IMG/VR virus record: IMGVR_UViG_3300042485_004291
Location: 1-33,623 of that record
Source: a virus
Length of the DNA stretch: 33,623 nucleotides
Strand: one strand, 5' to 3'
Part shown: one piece after another, positions 8,634 to 17,265 of the stretch
Numbering within the stretch: position 1 is the first letter of the stretch
Layout: each line of letters starts with the position of its first letter
Program-made: the position numbers and the translations under genes
Notes under the pieces: model-generated
What the model was told of the DNA's origin: nothing
The model's database searches: none
Seen by the model: only the letters and a program-made list of their open reading frames with translations

Positions 8634-10664
8634 TTAATATAGCTTAATTTCGCATGCATCTGTTGAACAGTAAGACTCACCTTGAGCTTCAAGATTATCA
8701 ATACCATCATAAATAGCAGACCAATCAATTTTTCCAATTGTCCCAACATATGCGTTATATTCTTCTTTTGTAATCTCTGTATAGGGCTGTTGTGGATATG
8801 TCTTATTTCCCATAGGAAGAAATGAAACTGCCTTAAGTTGACCCTCATACATATGAAGTGCTGGAGCAATAAACTTTGTTTCTTCTTCTTTATCAAACGA
8901 CAATGTAACTGAAACTCCGTTATCTGACCAGTATTTCTGAGCAGTTGCAGCTAATCCAATTTTTTCAAACAGACTTACTTGTTTTTCTGATCGTTGATGT
9001 CCTGATGCTACTGGGAAATATACTACTTCAGTATTTGCAGAAACAAGGTCTTTTTCAATTTTATACCCTGCTGCTCTAAATAAATGCATCATTGGGTCAG
9101 TATTTCCAAAACGAATAGCTCTTAAATAAAATTGACCACCTGGTCCCCAGTGAACTCCAGGGGTAGCACCAGAAAGAAGTGAAACTGACCCAGAAGGTTT
9201 TACAGTAGTTACACGAATTGATTCACGAACACACAGCCATTCTGAGTATTGTTTATCATAACTACGAATCTTTTTATAACCTTCATCCATCCATTCACGA
9301 GTTACTGGTAATCCATTTTGATCTGCAAAAGATGCAATTCCAGTAAGAGATGTTCCAATACGACGATTACGTTGCATAATTCCATTAGTAATCTGCCAAT
9401 GTGTTGGAAGAAGGGTTACAGTCTTTCCATAAAGATATGCAAACTTTAATGTCTTTAAAAAGTCTTCCTTGGAGTCATGGCGATTAAGGTGTACCTCTAC
9501 AAGAGTACACAACTCATAACTTTCTAGTGGCTGTTCAGCACAAGGATTAAAACCCATTACACGATAATCTTTTCCATCTGCTGGATCTGCAAGACGACCA
9601 AAGTTACGAGCAACATCTAACCAGATAAATCCTGGTTCACCGTTGTCTGCAATTAAATTTACATAATCTTCATATTTTGTTCCAACCTCAGCAGCAATTG
9701 AATTGTTACTCATCCATGCCCAACCTGGGTTTTCTGAATCATAAGAGTTACGTTCTGGAAATACCTCTGGATTTTTAAGGTTAATAAAGTTTTTATCTTT
9801 TGGAGTACCTAAAGCAAGTGTTGCAGAACGACGAACATTTCCAGAAACAACACATGTTCCAATAAGATTTACTATATCTGTAATTGCACGTGAATCAAGA
9901 AGATCCCCAGTTCTTCCACCAATTACTTTATCAATTCTATTATGTAAATCAATTAATGGTTGTGGTCCAGATGCCACACCTCCAAAACCTTTAATTGGTG
10001 CACCCAATGGACGAATCTCAGAATAATCAAACTTTTGAATATTTTGATTTTGACGAAGGTAAGAGTTTAATAACATACGAACTGACTCTACCCATCCTTC
10101 ACGGGTATCAGGAATAACATAGGTATTAACGGGCTCTGTAGGGGCATAGATAAGCATTTCTTTGTCCTGACCTAATGTATCAAAACCTACTCCAATACCC
10201 AGCATAAGGGCGTCCATAACCCATGAGAAGAGTGCTCCTGGGTCATTACGATCAATGTCCCTAGTGGATACCATTGCACAGTTTTGTAGGGCAGCTGAGT
10301 TACGTTTTTCCATTGTCATTGGAGTTCCAAATGTCCACATTCCACGACCTGGAGGAGTCCATTTTAATTCAAACATTCTTTGAAATGCTTCTTGGGCAGA
10401 TTTTTGTGCTTTATTATCATTCCATGGAAGTCTATTTTCTTTAGCATGGTTTTTTTGAACTGAGTACATACCCTCAATTACACGCTTACAGACTTCGTGC
10501 CATCTTTCTTTTGTTCCGTCGTCTTTCATCCGTGAATATGTTCTTATAAATGTAATCTCACCTAATGAATTAGATCCTGCATCTGTAAAACCAAAAGGAG
10601 CTACCATTGTTGAATATTTATTTATAAAATCATCTGACAAACGAAAAGAAAAGATATCTGACAT
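8634..10664 (-). CDS. nrdJ: Class II (adenosylcobalamin-dependent) ribonucleoside-triphosphate reductase
   Basis: 676 residues. It reduces ribonucleotides to deoxyribonucleotides for phage DNA synthesis using a cobalamin-generated thiyl radical. The key cysteines of the monomeric RTPR type are present. C129 (ALQNCAMVS) and C386 (ESYELC) form the active-site redox pair. C375 in FNPCAEQPLE is the likely thiyl residue, 11 residues before C386 as in the Lactobacillus enzyme. The C-terminal shuttle pair C666/C671 (CSTDAC) has the same spacing as that enzyme. TVKPSGSVSLLSGATPGVH is the family phosphate-binding loop. It is slightly shorter than the 739-residue bacterial enzyme. SD GAAAGG precedes the ATG and a TGATATACT box lies about 60 bases upstream. 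The host must supply or salvage B12. Confidence 0.95.
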   Translation of the reverse strand: MSDIFSFRLSDDFINKYSTMVAPFGFTDAGSNSLGEITFIRTYSRMKDDGTKERWHEVCKRVIEGMYSVQKNHAKENRLPWNDNKAQKSAQEAFQRMFELKWTPPGRGMWTFGTPMTMEKRNSAALQNCAMVSTRDIDRNDPGALFSWVMDALMLGIGVGFDTLGQDKEMLIYAPTEPVNTYVIPDTREGWVESVRMLLNSYLRQNQNIQKFDYSEIRPLGAPIKGFGGVASGPQPLIDLHNRIDKVIGGRTGDLLDSRAITDIVNLIGTCVVSGNVRRSATLALGTPKDKNFINLKNPEVFPERNSYDSENPGWAWMSNNSIAAEVGTKYEDYVNLIADNGEPGFIWLDVARNFGRLADPADGKDYRVMGFNPCAEQPLESYELCTLVEVHLNRHDSKEDFLKTLKFAYLYGKTVTLLPTHWQITNGIMQRNRRIGTSLTGIASFADQNGLPVTREWMDEGYKKIRSYDKQYSEWLCVRESIRVTTVKPSGSVSLLSGATPGVHWGPGGQFYLRAIRFGNTDPMMHLFRAAGYKIEKDLVSANTEVVYFPVASGHQRSEKQVSLFEKIGLAATAQKYWSDNGVSVTLSFDKEEETKFIAPALHMYEGQLKAVSFLPMGNKTYPQQPYTEITKEEYNAYVGTIGKIDWSAIYDGIDNLEAQGESYCSTDACEIKLY

Positions 10665-10722
10665 TTTAAACCTTTCAAAGTAAAAATAAGTTAAGTACTT
10701 TAAGAATCCTAAAGTAGTGTTA

Positions 10723-10731
10723 AGTATATCA
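10723..10731 (-). promoter_or_regulatory. nrdJ: Extended -10 of nrdJ
   Basis: TGATATACT about 58 bases before the nrdJ ATG, in the 155-base gap 10665-10819. No clear -35. A 50-base untranslated leader remains between box and SD; no riboswitch fold was recognised in it. Confidence 0.55.
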
Positions 10732-10819
10732 TAGTTTAAAGTATTAGAATTACGCTTAAATAAAATTTCTATATGTATTGTTTAGGTTTAGAACTTTAAC
10801 AAAACAATAGTTGTCTTAC

Positions 10820-11488
10820 TTATCCAAACTTACTACTATTGATGTGACACATCTCTATTTGATTTATATTTAAGTGTTTAGGTAAAGATCCAACCCAGTA
10901 TATTGCTTCTGCTAAATCTTTTGCTTTTAAAGCATTTTCTCTTTTTTGTTCTTGGGTATCAATTGTGGCTGGACAAATTTCTGTTATTTTAATATTATAT
11001 TCTGGAAATTCTAGTCTCATAGTATCTATAAGTCCTCGTTCTCCACGCTTAGCATTAGTATAGTTTCCCCCACCACGATATGGAATTTTTCCTCCAAAAG
11101 ATGTAACAAACACAATTGTTGGAGATTCAGACCTTTTCATACATGGAATAAATAGTTGGGATAGATACATAGGTCCAGTTACGTTTATGTCGTATGCTAC
11201 CCTGAAGTTTTCTGGAGTTTCGTCAATTATTTTAGTTGGAGAAGATCCACCACCAGCATTGTTTACTAAAAGGTCAAGGGTTATATTTTTGTACTTTTCA
11301 AAAAAAATTTTTATTGCTTTAGAGTCTGTAATGTCTAGTTGATAAACCTCAACATTATCAGAAATTAACCCAGAAACTTTTGACAGATTTCTTGAAACAG
11401 CAATAACATTATATCCATTTTCAGATAAAAACTTTACTGTTGCATAGCCAACACCTTTACTAGCCCCAGTTACTATGGCTGTTTTCAA
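10820..11488 (-). CDS. Short-chain dehydrogenase/reductase (SDR)
   Basis: 222 residues, a compact classical SDR. Nucleotide-binding TGASKGVG is at residues 7-14, NNAG at 76-79, catalytic Ser at 130 (FVTSFGG) and the YxxxK pair Y143/K147 in NYTNAKRG. Members oxidise or reduce alcohols and ketones with NAD(P)H. Arg33 after the second strand (VSRNL) suggests a preference for NADP(H), which is weak evidence. The substrate cannot be told. It lies 2 bases downstream of a dioxygenase gene in the same direction, so it is probably expressed with the oxygenase cluster and may act on the same product. Confidence 0.88.
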   Translation of the reverse strand: MKTAIVTGASKGVGYATVKFLSENGYNVIAVSRNLSKVSGLISDNVEVYQLDITDSKAIKIFFEKYKNITLDLLVNNAGGGSSPTKIIDETPENFRVAYDINVTGPMYLSQLFIPCMKRSESPTIVFVTSFGGKIPYRGGGNYTNAKRGERGLIDTMRLEFPEYNIKITEICPATIDTQEQKRENALKAKDLAEAIYWVGSLPKHLNINQIEMCHINSSKFG

Positions 11489-11490
11489 AA

Positions 11491-12156
11491 TTAATGAATC
11501 CAGTGCTGTGGAACCATTATCTTTTCACCACTTTTAACTAGGTGTGCTGTGTGGTGATATGGTGGTGATGGAGGGAACACAATAATGCTACCTGCTTTTG
11601 GTTTTACAAAAAACGTAAAAGACTCTGGATTATTCTTTGCAATTTCCATATCAGGATCTGGTCCACCATAGGATATTGGTCCATCAATTTTTTTGCCACC
11701 GTCAGATATTGGACCATCAGGTGATTTTATAGTAAAAGATATTTCTCCGCCTTCATAGTCATCATTTAGGTACATAACAAAAGAAACTTTAAGTCTTTCG
11801 TCTCCTTCTTGCTGATCAAAGTGTGCACCCATAAATGTTCCTGCCTGATATTTTTTGATTGGATATTGAGGAAACAGCTTTGGTTCATCAGTAATTCCTT
11901 GAGCTTTTGCATAATCTCTTGCAACATCGTCAAATGCTTTTTGCAAAGTATTATAAATATACTTATCCTGATCATTAGCATCTGGAGTTAAAAAAATAGT
12001 TTTATCTGTTCCGTAAACATAATGTTGACCACTACAAGCCATCCACTCTCCCCACTCATCCTTATTGTCTTTTTCAATTGCTTCAACAAGTTTCTTAGGG
12101 TCTTCAATTACATCTTTGTAATAATAAACCTTTTCTTCAAGTATTTCTCTTTGCAT
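11491..12156 (-). CDS. 2-oxoglutarate/Fe(II) dioxygenase, prolyl-hydroxylase-like (1)
   Basis: 221 residues. Double-stranded beta-helix landmarks: H112 and D114 in GAHFDQQ, VMYLNDDYEGGEISF, KPKAGSIIVFPP, distal H202 and a Lys at 212 (SGEKIMV), where many members have Arg to hold 2-oxoglutarate. Collagen prolyl 4-hydroxylases also use Lys here, so activity is plausible. A Gly/Pro/Asp-rich insert of about 30 residues (PDGPISDGGKKIDGPI) lies between the two core motifs and is absent from the neighbours. SD AAGGAG is 7 bases before the ATG. The reaction is hydroxylation or other C-H oxidation of an unknown substrate. Confidence 0.9.
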   Translation of the reverse strand: MQREILEEKVYYYKDVIEDPKKLVEAIEKDNKDEWGEWMACSGQHYVYGTDKTIFLTPDANDQDKYIYNTLQKAFDDVARDYAKAQGITDEPKLFPQYPIKKYQAGTFMGAHFDQQEGDERLKVSFVMYLNDDYEGGEISFTIKSPDGPISDGGKKIDGPISYGGPDPDMEIAKNNPESFTFFVKPKAGSIIVFPPSPPYHHTAHLVKSGEKIMVPQHWIH

Positions 12157-12170
12157 TTTTATCTCCTTTT

Positions 12171-12830
12171 CTAGTATTTATTATTAACATAAAAATTTTT
12201 TATTTTTATAAAACCAACCAAAACATATCTTATTGGACCTTTTCCTACGTGTTTAACTCCATGATTAAACTCTTCCGTTCCTGGAAAAAATATAAGTGTT
12301 CCTGCTTTTGGTTTTAATTCTAAGTTTTTATTTACAAAAAACAACTCGCCGTCAATGTAATCATCATTTAAATATAAAATTGTTGCATATTTAATTGCTG
12401 GGTCAGTATCTTTGTCTGTATGCGCTTTTAATTCTACACCCTCTTGCATTCTTTGAAAAGTAACCATCCCAGTTTGCTCTAAAGATGAATCTGCTGTTTC
12501 TACAACAGCAAGAATCTTGTTTAACCATGACATAACTATAGGATCTCCATGGGTATCATAGTTTTTGTCTTGCCATCCCTGGGTAATTTCAAATTTTCCC
12601 TCTGCAACTAAATTTTCTACATCATCTCTACCAAATTTTTCTAAACAAAATCTTTTTAAGTTTTTTGTGTACTCTATATTCCAATCATCTTCTGTTAAAT
12701 TATTTATAATACCCTTAATATAATCTAACTCTTCACTACTAGCAAAGTTTTCAATAACTAAAACCTGATCAATAGGCTCTTGAACTATAAAACCAATATC
12801 TTCTAATTCTTTTTTTAAAAAGGTAGCCAT
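12171..12830 (-). CDS. 2-oxoglutarate/Fe(II) dioxygenase (2)
   Basis: 219 residues. Iron ligands are H137 and D139 (KAHTDKD) and H190 (FNHGVKH), with R201 for 2-oxoglutarate. The core shows ATILYLNDDYIDGELFF and KPKAGTLIFFPG. The N-terminal 110 residues are helical and unlike those of the neighbouring oxygenases, so the substrate pocket probably differs. A basic Asn/Lys/Tyr-rich tail follows the core. It starts 2 bases after the stop of the previous gene with AAAGGA upstream, consistent with one polycistronic message. The family is clear; the substrate is unknown. Confidence 0.9.
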   Translation of the reverse strand: MATFLKKELEDIGFIVQEPIDQVLVIENFASSEELDYIKGIINNLTEDDWNIEYTKNLKRFCLEKFGRDDVENLVAEGKFEITQGWQDKNYDTHGDPIVMSWLNKILAVVETADSSLEQTGMVTFQRMQEGVELKAHTDKDTDPAIKYATILYLNDDYIDGELFFVNKNLELKPKAGTLIFFPGTEEFNHGVKHVGKGPIRYVLVGFIKIKNFYVNNKY

Positions 12831-12831
12831 T

Positions 12832-13581
12832 TTAGTCTATATCCTTTGCCTTATACTTATTCCCATTGGCATCTAGCTTCCATCCTTGTTTTAGTAACTT
12901 TTGCCATTCAGCCCTTTCAATTTCTTGTTTTGCTCTAGTTTCTTTCATTTCTTTTGCCCAAGAATCTCTTAACTCTTGTGGATAATCAGACTCTTCTCTA
13001 TCATCCCAGAAAGAACCTATGGTGTACCTTATTCCACTTTCTATTAGGGATACTTCGTGCATGTTGTTGAATCCTCCATCAAAAACTGCAAGCATTCCAA
13101 CCTTTGGCTCAATGTCTATATTCTGATCTGGAAACTTTAATAGTCCGCCTTCAAAGTCATCATTTAAGTAAAGAAATCCAGCATATCTGCTTCTTGTAAA
13201 AGCTCCCGATTTTCCTTCAGCATCTGTGTTATCTGAGTGTATTCTTGCAAATGCTCCTGGCTCCCATTTTTGTGTGTGGTATCCAATCTTAGAAATTGTT
13301 TTTGGATCTAAATCATGAACAGATGCTATTGCTTCTGGCATTATATTTTCAATATCTGAAAAAATTGTTGGAATTAATCCAGCATCAAGAACTTCCTGAT
13401 CTCCATCCTTTGGAAGAATAGATGAGTATGATTCATAAAAAGAAATTGGCATCCAGGATATTTTACCGTTATTTGCTTGTGCATCTAAAGCATTAATCAT
13501 TTTTTGACAAGTCTTCTCATCAATAAAGTTTTCGTATACTACTATATCTTTCGTTATTCTTTTTTTATTGTTTAAATTCAT
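12832..13581 (-). CDS. 2-oxoglutarate/Fe(II) dioxygenase (3)
   Basis: 249 residues. H115 and D117 (ARIHSDN), H175 (NMHEVSL) and R185 (ESGIRYTIGSFW) form the iron and 2-oxoglutarate site. FLYLNDDFEGGLLKF and EPKVGMLAVFDGG complete the core. A charged C-terminal extension of about 50 residues rich in Glu, Lys and Trp (residues 195-249) is predicted helical and could mediate protein contacts. The gene overlaps the preceding one by 4 bases (ATGA type), so translation is coupled. The substrate is unknown; similar phage proteins are usually annotated as prolyl 4-hydroxylase-like. Confidence 0.9.
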   Translation of the reverse strand: MNLNNKKRITKDIVVYENFIDEKTCQKMINALDAQANNGKISWMPISFYESYSSILPKDGDQEVLDAGLIPTIFSDIENIMPEAIASVHDLDPKTISKIGYHTQKWEPGAFARIHSDNTDAEGKSGAFTRSRYAGFLYLNDDFEGGLLKFPDQNIDIEPKVGMLAVFDGGFNNMHEVSLIESGIRYTIGSFWDDREESDYPQELRDSWAKEMKETRAKQEIERAEWQKLLKQGWKLDANGNKYKAKDID

Positions 13582-14252
13582 GGCTTTTTATTTCCTGTAT
13601 GTTCTGTGATCTCCCAAAAAAATGGACAGGTATATCTTATACCACTTTTAATTTCTGTTACTCCGTGAACATAGTTCATATCTCCTGGGAAAAAATACGC
13701 TGCACCCTTTTTAGGTTTAAACTGTACACCCTGTAGTGGGAAATATAGCTCTCCACCCTCATAGTCTTCATTTAAATAAAATAGACTTGAAAGGTCGTAG
13801 TTTGGAAAATCATTAGGAAGTCCTGCATCTGGACCTTCGTGCAGTTCTTTGTCTGCGTGAGGGTTCTGAAATTGGCCTGGTAGCCATCTAACAATAGTTG
13901 TACCAGTAGGTGTAACCTTTACCTTATAAAACTCTTCAACTATTGGCTTAAGCCTTTGAAATAATCCTGCAATTACTGGAGCAATTGTTGGATCATTTTT
14001 ATCTAAAGTTGGACTAGTTGCTACCCTATCTTTCCAATATTCAGAGTCATAGACAACCGTTCCGTTTTCATTAACATGGCTTTGAGTTACATCCCAAATT
14101 GTTAAAGATTTTGCAGCCTTTTCTAAAAACTCTATTTCTTCTTGAGTCATAAAATTTTCTAACTCAACAATCATTTCTTTTCCACTGCCAAAAAATCCTG
14201 AAGGCGTCATGGATGGAGTTCTTTTAACAACTTGTGCATTATTATTTGTCAT
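13578..14252 (-). CDS. 2-oxoglutarate/Fe(II) dioxygenase (4)
   Basis: 224 residues. H132 and D134 (NPHADKE), H196 (YVHGVTE) and R206 (KSGIRYTCPFFW) mark the active site. LFYLNEDYEGGELYF and KPKKGAAYFFPG are typical of the prolyl-hydroxylase-like branch. A loop rich in Pro, Asp and Gly (residues 138-152) follows the HxD motif. The ATG at 14252 has no SD, but a TATAAT box ends exactly 6 bases upstream, so a leaderless transcript from inside the cluster is possible. This would allow genes 14252 to 10820 to be transcribed separately from the upstream part of the island. Confidence 0.9.
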   Translation of the reverse strand: MTNNNAQVVKRTPSMTPSGFFGSGKEMIVELENFMTQEEIEFLEKAAKSLTIWDVTQSHVNENGTVVYDSEYWKDRVATSPTLDKNDPTIAPVIAGLFQRLKPIVEEFYKVKVTPTGTTIVRWLPGQFQNPHADKELHEGPDAGLPNDFPNYDLSSLFYLNEDYEGGELYFPLQGVQFKPKKGAAYFFPGDMNYVHGVTEIKSGIRYTCPFFWEITEHTGNKKP

Positions 14253-14258
14253 AATATG

Positions 14259-14264
14259 ATTATA
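14259..14264 (-). promoter_or_regulatory. Internal promoter in the dioxygenase cluster
   Basis: TATAAT overlapping the end of the upstream gene; the ATG at 14252 follows after exactly 6 bases with no SD. Confidence 0.55.
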
Positions 14265-14973
14265 CCCCTTTTCTATTATCTTTTACAGATAGGCGTAGAG
14301 TTGTTACTTCATGACTTCCTATTTTTTCTCCATGCTCATTAGTTGCATTTCTATACCAGTTTGTCCATTTTCCAACAGAAATATTTTTTTGTGAAGCTAT
14401 TCCATATGACTTATTTTTATTTTCTCTTACTCTTCCTGGATCTGAATAATCAAAAATTTGTATTTCAGTTTTATCCATTGCTGACAGCGAAATTGGTATA
14501 ATTGTTGCAATAGGCTCTCCAGCTTTTATTAATATTTCTTTATTGGCAATTTTTGCCCTTATTGCTAAAGGAAACCCAGTGTCTAGCCAAGAAGTGCTTA
14601 TTACTGTTGCAATTGTTTCAAAGTCATTATTAAAGTAGTTTACTGGATTAATCGTCATAATACTAACATTTTTATCTGACCTAATTACAATTCCAGTGTG
14701 TATGCTTAAACTTGACTGACCTCTTCCAGTATATGCAAAATCTTCACCTTCTAAAATTGTTACATGATCTTGACTTGTATCATTAACTCCATCCCAAATA
14801 AACCTTATGTCTTTATCAAGTGAAAGATTCCATCCAACCATGTTTGCTGAAGTTACTGGAAAACATCTATATGCGTGTTTATCTGGTGTTTTATCTAGCC
14901 AATCTCTTTTTATAGACATTGGAGAAATTGTCACTAAAGACTCTTGAAATTTTTCAACTGTTATATTTAACAT
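14260..14973 (-). CDS. DUF6065-like protein (1)
   Basis: 237 residues with a pattern I associate with the DUF6065 family: HAYRCFPVTSANMVGWNL, a SLSIHTGIVIRSDKNVSIM section, TVISTSWLDTGFPLAIRAKI and KAGEPIATIIPISL. The family has no established function. The C-terminal 60 residues are polar and may be a separate tail (SVGKWTNWYRNATNEHG). It starts 5 bases after the stop of a dioxygenase and lies between two dioxygenases, which suggests a shared pathway. The family assignment is from memory of its motif pattern and should be treated as likely rather than certain. Confidence 0.6.
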   Translation of the reverse strand: MLNITVEKFQESLVTISPMSIKRDWLDKTPDKHAYRCFPVTSANMVGWNLSLDKDIRFIWDGVNDTSQDHVTILEGEDFAYTGRGQSSLSIHTGIVIRSDKNVSIMTINPVNYFNNDFETIATVISTSWLDTGFPLAIRAKIANKEILIKAGEPIATIIPISLSAMDKTEIQIFDYSDPGRVRENKNKSYGIASQKNISVGKWTNWYRNATNEHGEKIGSHEVTTLRLSVKDNRKGV

Positions 14974-14978
14974 TAGTC

Positions 14979-15650
14979 TTAATCTTCAACATACATTTCT
15001 GCAGTATGAAACTTTTTGTTATAGTCTAACATAGTGACAATAGAGTATTTTGTGCCTGAGTGAACTGGCATTGCTTGATGAGGGTACATATAGTTAGATG
15101 GAAATATAAAAAGATCTCCAGCTTTTGGTTTAATGTTTAGGTTTTGTAATCTAAAGTATAACTCTCCACCTTCATAATCATCATTTACATATGCAACTAA
15201 AGAAACTGTACAATTATATGAAAATCCATGATCATGATGTTCTTTAAAATGTTGACCTGGACCATATTTAATAAAATTAAATGCCTCCCAATATTTTAAA
15301 TCTCCAAGGTTGTGATCTCTTCTATAGTCATCAACGGCTTGAACCTGAGCATCATAAATATCTTGCCACAAAGATTGTAGCTTTAAGGAATCTTCGCTAA
15401 GATCTTGTTCTATGTCTGTTTTTTTAAACTTAAAATCGTAACAATCTCTGTAGTCTGGCATAAGTTGCTTATATCCAACATATGCTGGCATCCAATGATA
15501 ACTTTTTCCTTCAGGAGACAGCTCTCCCATTTCAGCAACAGAGCCTAAGGTTTCTTCAAGTCTATTGATTACATCAAGCTCTTTTTTTATAACATTCCTA
15601 TAGAGAACAATTCCGTTTCCAAGGTTTTCTTTTTCTGTCCATGTTTTCAT
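14979..15650 (-). CDS. 2-oxoglutarate/Fe(II) dioxygenase (5)
   Basis: 223 residues from the ATG at 15650 (MKTWTEKE), chosen because SD AAGGAG (15659-15664) and a TGCTATAAT box (15673-15681) lie directly upstream. A start at 15710 would add 20 residues across those signals. The active site is H138 and D140 (KEHHDHG), H191 (YPHQAMP) and Lys201 (SGTKYSIV) in the 2-oxoglutarate position. It is a close paralogue of the enzyme at 16479-17213: both share RDCxDFK, AFNF[IV]KY, DHGxxYNCTVS and IFPSNYxY. The ORF region before 15650 overlaps the end of the neighbouring gene only if the longer start is used. Confidence 0.9.
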   Translation of the reverse strand: MKTWTEKENLGNGIVLYRNVIKKELDVINRLEETLGSVAEMGELSPEGKSYHWMPAYVGYKQLMPDYRDCYDFKFKKTDIEQDLSEDSLKLQSLWQDIYDAQVQAVDDYRRDHNLGDLKYWEAFNFIKYGPGQHFKEHHDHGFSYNCTVSLVAYVNDDYEGGELYFRLQNLNIKPKAGDLFIFPSNYMYPHQAMPVHSGTKYSIVTMLDYNKKFHTAEMYVED

Positions 15651-15672
15651 TATATTTTCTCCTTTATATATT

Positions 15673-15681
15673 ATTATAGCA
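15673..15681 (-). promoter_or_regulatory. Extended -10 of dioxygenase (5)
   Basis: TGCTATAAT followed by SD AAGGAG (15659-15664) and the ATG at 15650. Confidence 0.6.
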
Positions 15682-15685
15682 CTAT

Positions 15686-16477
15686 CTAGATATATTTTCT
15701 TCTTGACCATATTTTATTTTTATAAATACCACCATCTGGTTTACGATAAAAGTTTGAATTATCCATTAATTTATTATAGATTTCTTTTTGATCTAAAACT
15801 TCTATTTTTTGTTTCCAGTCTTCTCTTTTAAAAGGAAAAATTTGCAAATATGGAGTTCCTTCTGGTAAAACCCCTTCCCAACCTTCTACAATAAAAAATG
15901 GAAATGTTCCAAGTATATGAACTTTATCACAATCAACTATACCAGTTGTGTTTAAAAATGGTAAATCAAACCTATTCATTGGTGTCATAAACAAAGCACT
16001 ATATCCTTCTGGAAGCTCTAATCCCCAATTTGAATACCAAGCAAAATGTTCCCTATAAAAACCTTTTGGATGTTCAAACTGTGGCATAGGTGCTCTTTTA
16101 AGGCAAAAATCTTCATACTTTTTATCAGATACCTTAACGTCAATGCTTCCTTTTTCATTTTTAAAAAATGTAAGATCGCATGGAGTTTTTAATACATACC
16201 CTGTTGAAAAACCATCCATAATTGCTGGGCATGCTTTCCATGTTGGAATTTTTCCATAATCTGAATCTGTTCCTTCTTTTGGAATTGGACATACTTCTTT
16301 TGTTGCTTTATAATATTCTTCAGTAAATGGATTTTTTGCAAATCGGTCTGCATTTTTATACCAGGAAGGTATCACAGACTGTGTTGTAGATGGTGCAGAA
16401 AAACTTTTTTCATTTAACCATGGCCTATAAGGCCTAAATGTAATTACGTTTTCATCTTGATTATTTTTTTTAAACAA
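15686..16477 (-). CDS. DUF6065-like protein (2), TTG start
   Basis: 263 residues. ITFRPYRPWLNEKSFSAP opens the protein, then VIPSWYKNADRF, CPAIMDGFSTGYVL, HFAWYSNWGLELPEGYSALFM, FPFFIVEGWEGVLPEGTPY and QIFPFKREDW. The order of elements (a buried central strand region, then G-x-P-x-x-x-I-x-P) parallels the other DUF6065-like gene here, but sequence identity is low. The only in-frame start before the conserved part is TTG at 16477, one base after the TAA of the preceding gene, so translational coupling is likely. The function is unknown; its place between two paralogous dioxygenases is the main clue. Confidence 0.55.
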   Translation of the reverse strand: MFKKNNQDENVITFRPYRPWLNEKSFSAPSTTQSVIPSWYKNADRFAKNPFTEEYYKATKEVCPIPKEGTDSDYGKIPTWKACPAIMDGFSTGYVLKTPCDLTFFKNEKGSIDVKVSDKKYEDFCLKRAPMPQFEHPKGFYREHFAWYSNWGLELPEGYSALFMTPMNRFDLPFLNTTGIVDCDKVHILGTFPFFIVEGWEGVLPEGTPYLQIFPFKREDWKQKIEVLDQKEIYNKLMDNSNFYRKPDGGIYKNKIWSRRKYI

Positions 16478-16478
16478 C

Positions 16479-17213
16479 TTATTTATGACCTAGTTGATTA
16501 ATATCTGTCATGATTACCACACAATATTTTGTTCCTGATTTCATTGGCAAAGAAGCATGCTCATAGATGTAGTTTGATGGAAAAATTGCTATATCGCCAA
16601 CCTTTGGTTTATGTGTGTAACCATCTAGTCTTGGAAACCTAATTTCTCCACCATCATAGTTATCATTAATATATATTACAGCAGATACTGTACAGTTATA
16701 TGCTGGTCCGTGATCTGCATGTATATTAAAATGCGTTCCTTCACCTTCGTATTTTACAAAATTAAAGGCTTCGTAATAAACAACGCTTATGCCCCAATAT
16801 TTAGCATAATCATCTACGCAATATTTTAACTTTTCATATATTTCTTGATGAAGGTCTAAAAGCTCTGTATTGTGTTCATCTCTTGGACCTAAATCTTCTT
16901 GTTTATATTTAAAATCTATGCAGTCTCTTGCTCTTTTGATTGGTGTTGGAGAGTTAGTAACTGTTGCATCAGCCCATTTATATTTTTTATTATTTGATAA
17001 ATTTGATTCAAGTATGTTTATATATCTGTTTGCATCATCAATAGAAAAAACATTTTTATATATATTTAATCCTATACCTGGATTTTCAACAGTAATTTTT
17101 TCATCAAGCACTCTATCAATTCTTTTTGATGTTGTTTCTGATCTATCTTTAGTAAACCATGGGTTTGTATTTTCATCATCATATGCACTATTAGGTAATC
17201 TTTTGTTTTCCAC
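16479..17213 (-). CDS. 2-oxoglutarate/Fe(II) dioxygenase (6), GTG start
   Basis: 244 residues. H165 and D167 (NIHADHG), H219 (YEHASLP) and Lys229 (SGTKYCVV) form the predicted active site. INDNYDGGEIRF and KPKVGDIAIFPSNY complete the core. It is paralogous to the 14979-15650 enzyme but has an extra 30-residue polar N-terminus. GTG at 17213 is supported by AAGGAG 7 bases upstream (17221-17226) and a TGATACAAT box (17241-17249). This is therefore the likely first gene of the accessory-enzyme operon. Confidence 0.9.
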   Translation of the reverse strand: MENKRLPNSAYDDENTNPWFTKDRSETTSKRIDRVLDEKITVENPGIGLNIYKNVFSIDDANRYINILESNLSNNKKYKWADATVTNSPTPIKRARDCIDFKYKQEDLGPRDEHNTELLDLHQEIYEKLKYCVDDYAKYWGISVVYYEAFNFVKYEGEGTHFNIHADHGPAYNCTVSAVIYINDNYDGGEIRFPRLDGYTHKPKVGDIAIFPSNYIYEHASLPMKSGTKYCVVIMTDINQLGHK

Positions 17214-17240
17214 TTTTTTACTCCTTCTTTATTTTAATTA

Positions 17241-17249
17241 ATTGTATCA
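17241..17249 (-). promoter_or_regulatory. Extended -10 of the accessory enzyme island
   Basis: TGATACAAT, SD AAGGAG, GTG at 17213. Probably the main start of the dioxygenase operon. Confidence 0.55.
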
Positions 17250-17265
17250 CAACTATAATAATATT

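Noticed and set aside
10665-10819. Cobalamin riboswitch before the B12-dependent reductase
   Set aside because: The leader is only about 50 bases, AT-rich, and lacks the conserved B12-box; it is too short for that riboswitch class.
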